A stretch of 8,313 nucleotides of DNA from Clostridiaceae bacterium (GTDB lineage Bacteria; Bacillota; Clostridia; Acetivibrionales; DTU013): positions 1 through 8,313 of the forward strand of contig JAAZKL010000083.1 in NCBI GenBank assembly GCA_012799845.1, in the 5' to 3' direction. The notes under the pieces are model-generated. The model made no database searches. It had not been told where the DNA came from and saw nothing but the letters and a program-made list of their open reading frames with translations. A program made the translations under genes and the position numbers. This document shows positions 5,470 to 8,313 of this stretch, piece after piece; the first letter of the stretch is position 1; every line of letters begins with the position of its first letter.

Positions 5470-8313
5470 GGCTGGATATATGTCAAATCGTATATATTTC
5501 CTGTGATGTCAATATCGTCGATCACGTATTCAACAGTGCTTTCCCCTTTATAAGCGGTGACCGTCATACGGTACTGCGGCCTCAGCCTCCGGTTGTCCCA
5601 TTCTTTCGTAGAAGGTGCAAGCGGCAGATAATACTCCCAATGCGCCTGGTTGTCATGCACTGTTAACGTGGAATCATCCGGAAACCTGACCCGATATCCG
5701 AAGAAGTCTCTGCTGTAGTCATACGTGTGCCCGTTGGGATCAGTGTAATACATCGACTCAAGCTCAGGGCTGAACCGTATGACGACTTTTTCCGGGTCGC
5801 CTTTTGTCCTTATATCGATCCTGACGCACTCCAGCGACAAAAACCTGTGCGGTTCGTCGGTCATCCTTCGGCCAAAGATGTCTGTCTGACCTCTCCAATG
5901 GTTCCAGTACCCGCTCAGCTTCACATCGGTTATTGCAATGTTTGCCAACGTAAACTTAACTTCTATGCTTTGGGACTTTCCATTCGGTGCAGCCGCCGTG
6001 AACCTCGCCGTATATTCGCCGTCCGGTATGCCTGCAGGCACGGTAACTACACACTCCCAGTCCTTTGCGGTTCCCGCGGCATTCGGCTTGCCTGCCAGGC
6101 TGAATGTCCTTGCGTGTGAAGTGCCATGGAACAGCGTGACATTGACAGTTTCAGCATATTTGGATGTTTCGGCAGACAACTGTGCAGTTGCGCCTCCCCA
6201 CAATTCTGAAGGCATATCAGGGACAAGGCCGATCGGTGTTGATACCGTGACCGCGAAACTTTTTGCAGTACTTCTTCCGTCATCCGCCACGGCGGCGATC
6301 CTGAAATCATAAGTTCCGTCAGGCAACTCAGCGGGAACAGTATATATCACGTTGTTCCAATATATATCATTGTTCACTCTTGTTCCTGTCTTGCTTCCAA
6401 AAACTATGGTCCTGACCGGCGATTTCCTTAAAGAGCCCTCATATAATGCCATTTCCAGCTTCACATTTCCCGGGTAACGTGTCCGGATATCATAAGCCTC
6501 CAGTTCCTCCGACGCAGGGATGCCTGCAAGACTGAACGCTCTGTCATATGCCCGAAGCGAAGCATCGAACTGTATTGGCGGCGCCTCCTCAAGCATGAAG
6601 TCCATTACGAAGGGATCCGACCAGGTGTTTTCAGGATCCCGCACATAATAATACAGTTCATATCTGCCGGGCTTCAGTTTATCCGGGATCGTGTAGAACC
6701 ATTCTCCCCCGGCCTCCCTGTACATGATCTTCCTTTCAACGATCCCCTTGTCTGCCCTGCTGTATTGGTGATCAGGGTCATATGAGTTATCCACCCAGGT
6801 CGTCCGGTATTCATTCTCTTCCATATCATAGTCCCAGTCCAGCAAAGCCCTGGCTACGGGCTTCCTGTGGGCATACACCTCGACGAAGGGCGTCCCGGAA
6901 TACCGGTCAAAGCTGTCAAAAGCCGGGTCGGCAGAAGGGTCGTCCTTTATCCTCCGATAGATGGTATACTTGCCCGGCTTGTTCAGTTTCGTGATAAGGG
7001 TGTCCACCCACCCCTCAGTCTCGGAGTAACGCTCTGTGCAAAGCGGTTCCACGCCGCTTCCGTTGTCGAAGTAGTCAGGGTCATGGACATACAGGAATTT
7101 CCTCTCGGTGATGGGATCATTCTCCTCATCAAAGTCCGCGACACTCAGATTAAGAGGGTCGATCCCCGCAAGAAGAGTATACCGCTCGGCATCTCCCGTA
7201 TCGGCTATTATATCCAGTGCTGCCGATATCACTTCGCCGACAGGCCTGTTGTTTTTTATGAAATGGTCGTGCCCTACCTGCCGCCTGACATTTTCATGGC
7301 TGATAAGTATAAGTTCGGCTCCGCTTTTGTTCAGTACAGTACTCAAATCGTTCATATCCCGCAGCCGGTCGTTTGTAACATATATGATGTACTTTTTCGA
7401 TGTGGGTCTGAACGGGTCCGTGTATGGCTGCCTGACCTCTTTGCTTACGGTTCCCGTATAGAATCCGGTATAATCATCATGCCAGACCGGATTGGGAACC
7501 CACACATCGATTTCTTTGGACACCTCACCGCTGTAATAGCCGGTATAGGTCCTTCTCCATATGTGTTTATCACCAATGTTGGCCGCCCCGGTCGGCCTTC
7601 CGGTATCAGTGTCTGTAGTCACATATACCTTTTTCAGCTCACCGTAGTAGCCGTCCTGATCATAAATCATGGTTGGCTGATCAGTGGCGTCGGACCAGGT
7701 AAGCTTCCATCCGGAAGCAGTATATTCGAAATGCGCTTCTGACCAGCCGGAGAGGGTTCCTGTAACAGTCTTTGTATCGGTTGCTTTAGTGTAGTATCCT
7801 TCCTGGGTCTGGTACCTGTTGTTAGTATAGCTTGTCCTGTCAAGTATTCCATAGTATCCGTTGCTGTTGTATTCCACGGTTTTCGGAGGCAGGCTGCTTC
7901 CGGTATGGACTGATTTGCTCGCCTGCATTTCATACTTATATGTCTTAAGATCCCACACTTCCACATTTGACAGGATGTTGGCCGAACGCAGGCAGTTGTT
8001 GATCTCTATCCTGTTATCCCTGATATACTTGACTGCTTCGTCCTCAAGCCCGGAGTCGAGCATTATAAATGTATCGATCTGCGGCCTGTTGACAGGCATT
8101 TGTATATACAAACCAGCCATGGGCTGTATATTGTCCACAAGTATTTCCCGTTCCAGGGTCCTGCTCACACGATCGCTCTCCGTGATGAATTCCTCAATCG
8201 TATCCTCACCAAAGCTTTCCTCGACCATGTTAATAAACTTGTATTTTCCCAGCCCGACAGGCTTGAATTCCGGGAAACCGTCCCTTCCGTCATAGGTCTC
8301 AAGGAGCTTGTCA
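5460..8313 (-). CDS. Giant clostridial-type surface protein: interrupted VWA-like domain, GYYG repeats, tandem beta-sandwich domains (5' end outside window)
   Basis: The frame is open from the right edge to TGA at 5462-5460: 950 visible codons. The ATG at 8228 is internal, since the 28 codons before it read as normal protein (LLETYDGRDGFPEFKPVG). Counting from that Met: a Rossmann/VWA-like strand IDTFIMLDSG (51-60); a Tyr/Gly/Thr-rich stretch with GYYG, GYYG, GYYSG and GFYTG repeats (118-272); a return to the fold with KKYIIYVTND and AELILISH (278-311). Two tandem related domains follow at about 357-459 and 460-549, each with KL(N)KPG(K/R)Y near the end, then another pair at about 551-664 and 671-763 sharing IPDG(E/T)Y. 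A C-terminal domain (765-922) begins near GYWNHWRGQTDIFGRR and ends NIYDLTYIQP. No transmembrane segment is visible. Likely exported and surface-acting, inferred from architecture; ligand unknown, and the signal peptide, if any, is off the window. Confidence 0.85.
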   Translation of the reverse strand, partial: DKLLETYDGRDGFPEFKPVGLGKYKFINMVEESFGEDTIEEFITESDRVSRTLEREILVDNIQPMAGLYIQMPVNRPQIDTFIMLDSGLEDEAVKYIRDNRIEINNCLRSANILSNVEVWDLKTYKYEMQASKSVHTGSSLPPKTVEYNSNGYYGILDRTSYTNNRYQTQEGYYTKATDTKTVTGTLSGWSEAHFEYTASGWKLTWSDATDQPTMIYDQDGYYGELKKVYVTTDTDTGRPTGAANIGDKHIWRRTYTGYYSGEVSKEIDVWVPNPVWHDDYTGFYTGTVSKEVRQPYTDPFRPTSKKYIIYVTNDRLRDMNDLSTVLNKSGAELILISHENVRRQVGHDHFIKNNRPVGEVISAALDIIADTGDAERYTLLAGIDPLNLSVADFDEENDPITERKFLYVHDPDYFDNGSGVEPLCTERYSETEGWVDTLITKLNKPGKYTIYRRIKDDPSADPAFDSFDRYSGTPFVEVYAHRKPVARALLDWDYDMEENEYRTTWVDNSYDPDHQYSRADKGIVERKIMYREAGGEWFYTIPDKLKPGRYELYYYVRDPENTWSDPFVMDFMLEEAPPIQFDASLRAYDRAFSLAGIPASEELEAYDIRTRYPGNVKLEMALYEGSLRKSPVRTIVFGSKTGTRVNNDIYWNNVIYTVPAELPDGTYDFRIAAVADDGRSTAKSFAVTVSTPIGLVPDMPSELWGGATAQLSAETSKYAETVNVTLFHGTSHARTFSLAGKPNAAGTAKDWECVVTVPAGIPDGEYTARFTAAAPNGKSQSIEVKFTLANIAITDVKLSGYWNHWRGQTDIFGRRMTDEPHRFLSLECVRIDIRTKGDPEKVVIRFSPELESMYYTDPNGHTYDYSRDFFGYRVRFPDDSTLTVHDNQAHWEYYLPLAPSTKEWDNRRLRPQYRMTVTAYKGESTVEYVIDDIDITGNIYDLTYIQPKS
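7413..7877 (-). repeat. Tyr/Gly-rich GYYG-type protein repeat region inside the giant gene
   Basis: This coding stretch has at least four diverged units of roughly 25-60 residues, each centred on an aromatic-Gly core followed by a short beta-like segment: SNGYYGILDRTSY, DQDGYYGELKKVY, YTGYYSGEVSKEI and YTGFYTGTVSKEV. The last two are closest (TG[YF]Y[ST]G[ET]VSKE). The block interrupts what looks like one VWA-like domain, because recognisable core strands lie on both sides. The units have diverged at the DNA level, so this is an old protein repeat, not a recent tandem duplication. Confidence 0.7.

Noticed and set aside
6867..7742. A 291-codon plus-strand open frame opposite the giant gene
   Set aside because: It is antisense to a clearly coding frame with repeats and domain structure, has no ribosome binding site I can credit, and its residues look like a reverse-frame shadow.
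8226..8228. ATG taken as the true start of the giant gene
   Set aside because: The frame stays open to the window edge with normal protein-like sequence and no ribosome binding site precedes the ATG, so the gene begins outside the window.

Overview
The window looks like chromosomal DNA from an anaerobic, low-to-mid-GC Firmicute of the Clostridia type. Evidence is the gene order (low-molecular-weight phosphatase, rpiB, upp, dCMP deaminase, wecA-like, wecB), the strong GGAGG-type ribosome binding sites, the use of TTG starts, and a large surface-type protein of a style I associate with clostridia. No phage, plasmid, CRISPR, tRNA or rRNA signal was found.

Left half (1-4224, + strand): a compact co-directional cluster. 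It opens with the 3' end of a low-molecular-weight protein phosphatase gene. It continues with ribose-5-phosphate isomerase B (rpiB), uracil phosphoribosyltransferase (upp), a ComEB-type dCMP deaminase, a WecA/TagO-type undecaprenyl-phosphate sugar-phosphate transferase, and the non-hydrolysing UDP-GlcNAc 2-epimerase (wecB/mnaA). The cluster therefore joins pentose phosphate and pyrimidine salvage to the first steps of wall or surface glycan synthesis: UDP-GlcNAc is loaded on the lipid carrier by the WecA-like enzyme and converted to UDP-ManNAc by WecB. wecA and wecB overlap by four bases. A 10-bp perfect stem with T/A tracts on both sides, sharing bases with the last codons of wecB, ends the cluster. 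The one break in its tight spacing is a 173-nt gap between upp and comEB that carries a short G-rich repeat in four copies.

Right half (4225-8313, - strand): two genes converge on the cluster. Nearest is a rhomboid-like multi-spanning membrane protein with a Cys/His zinc-binding tail and no visible catalytic GxSG serine; its start is best placed at a TTG, well inside the longest open frame. Upstream of it are about 330 nt without a convincing gene, then a very large protein gene that runs off the right edge (at least 950 codons). It has a von Willebrand A/Rossmann-like core interrupted by Tyr/Gly-rich GYYG-type repeats, two tandem pairs of beta-sandwich-like domains, and a distinctive C-terminal domain. 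It is most likely exported and surface-acting, but its N terminus is outside the window.

The most noteworthy points are the repeat array between upp and comEB, the pseudo-rhomboid/zinc-tail protein, the architecture of the giant protein, and an Asp-to-Glu change at a normally conserved metal-site motif of the WecA-like enzyme. I found no strong case for a wholly new multi-gene system; the two minus-strand genes are the least understood part.
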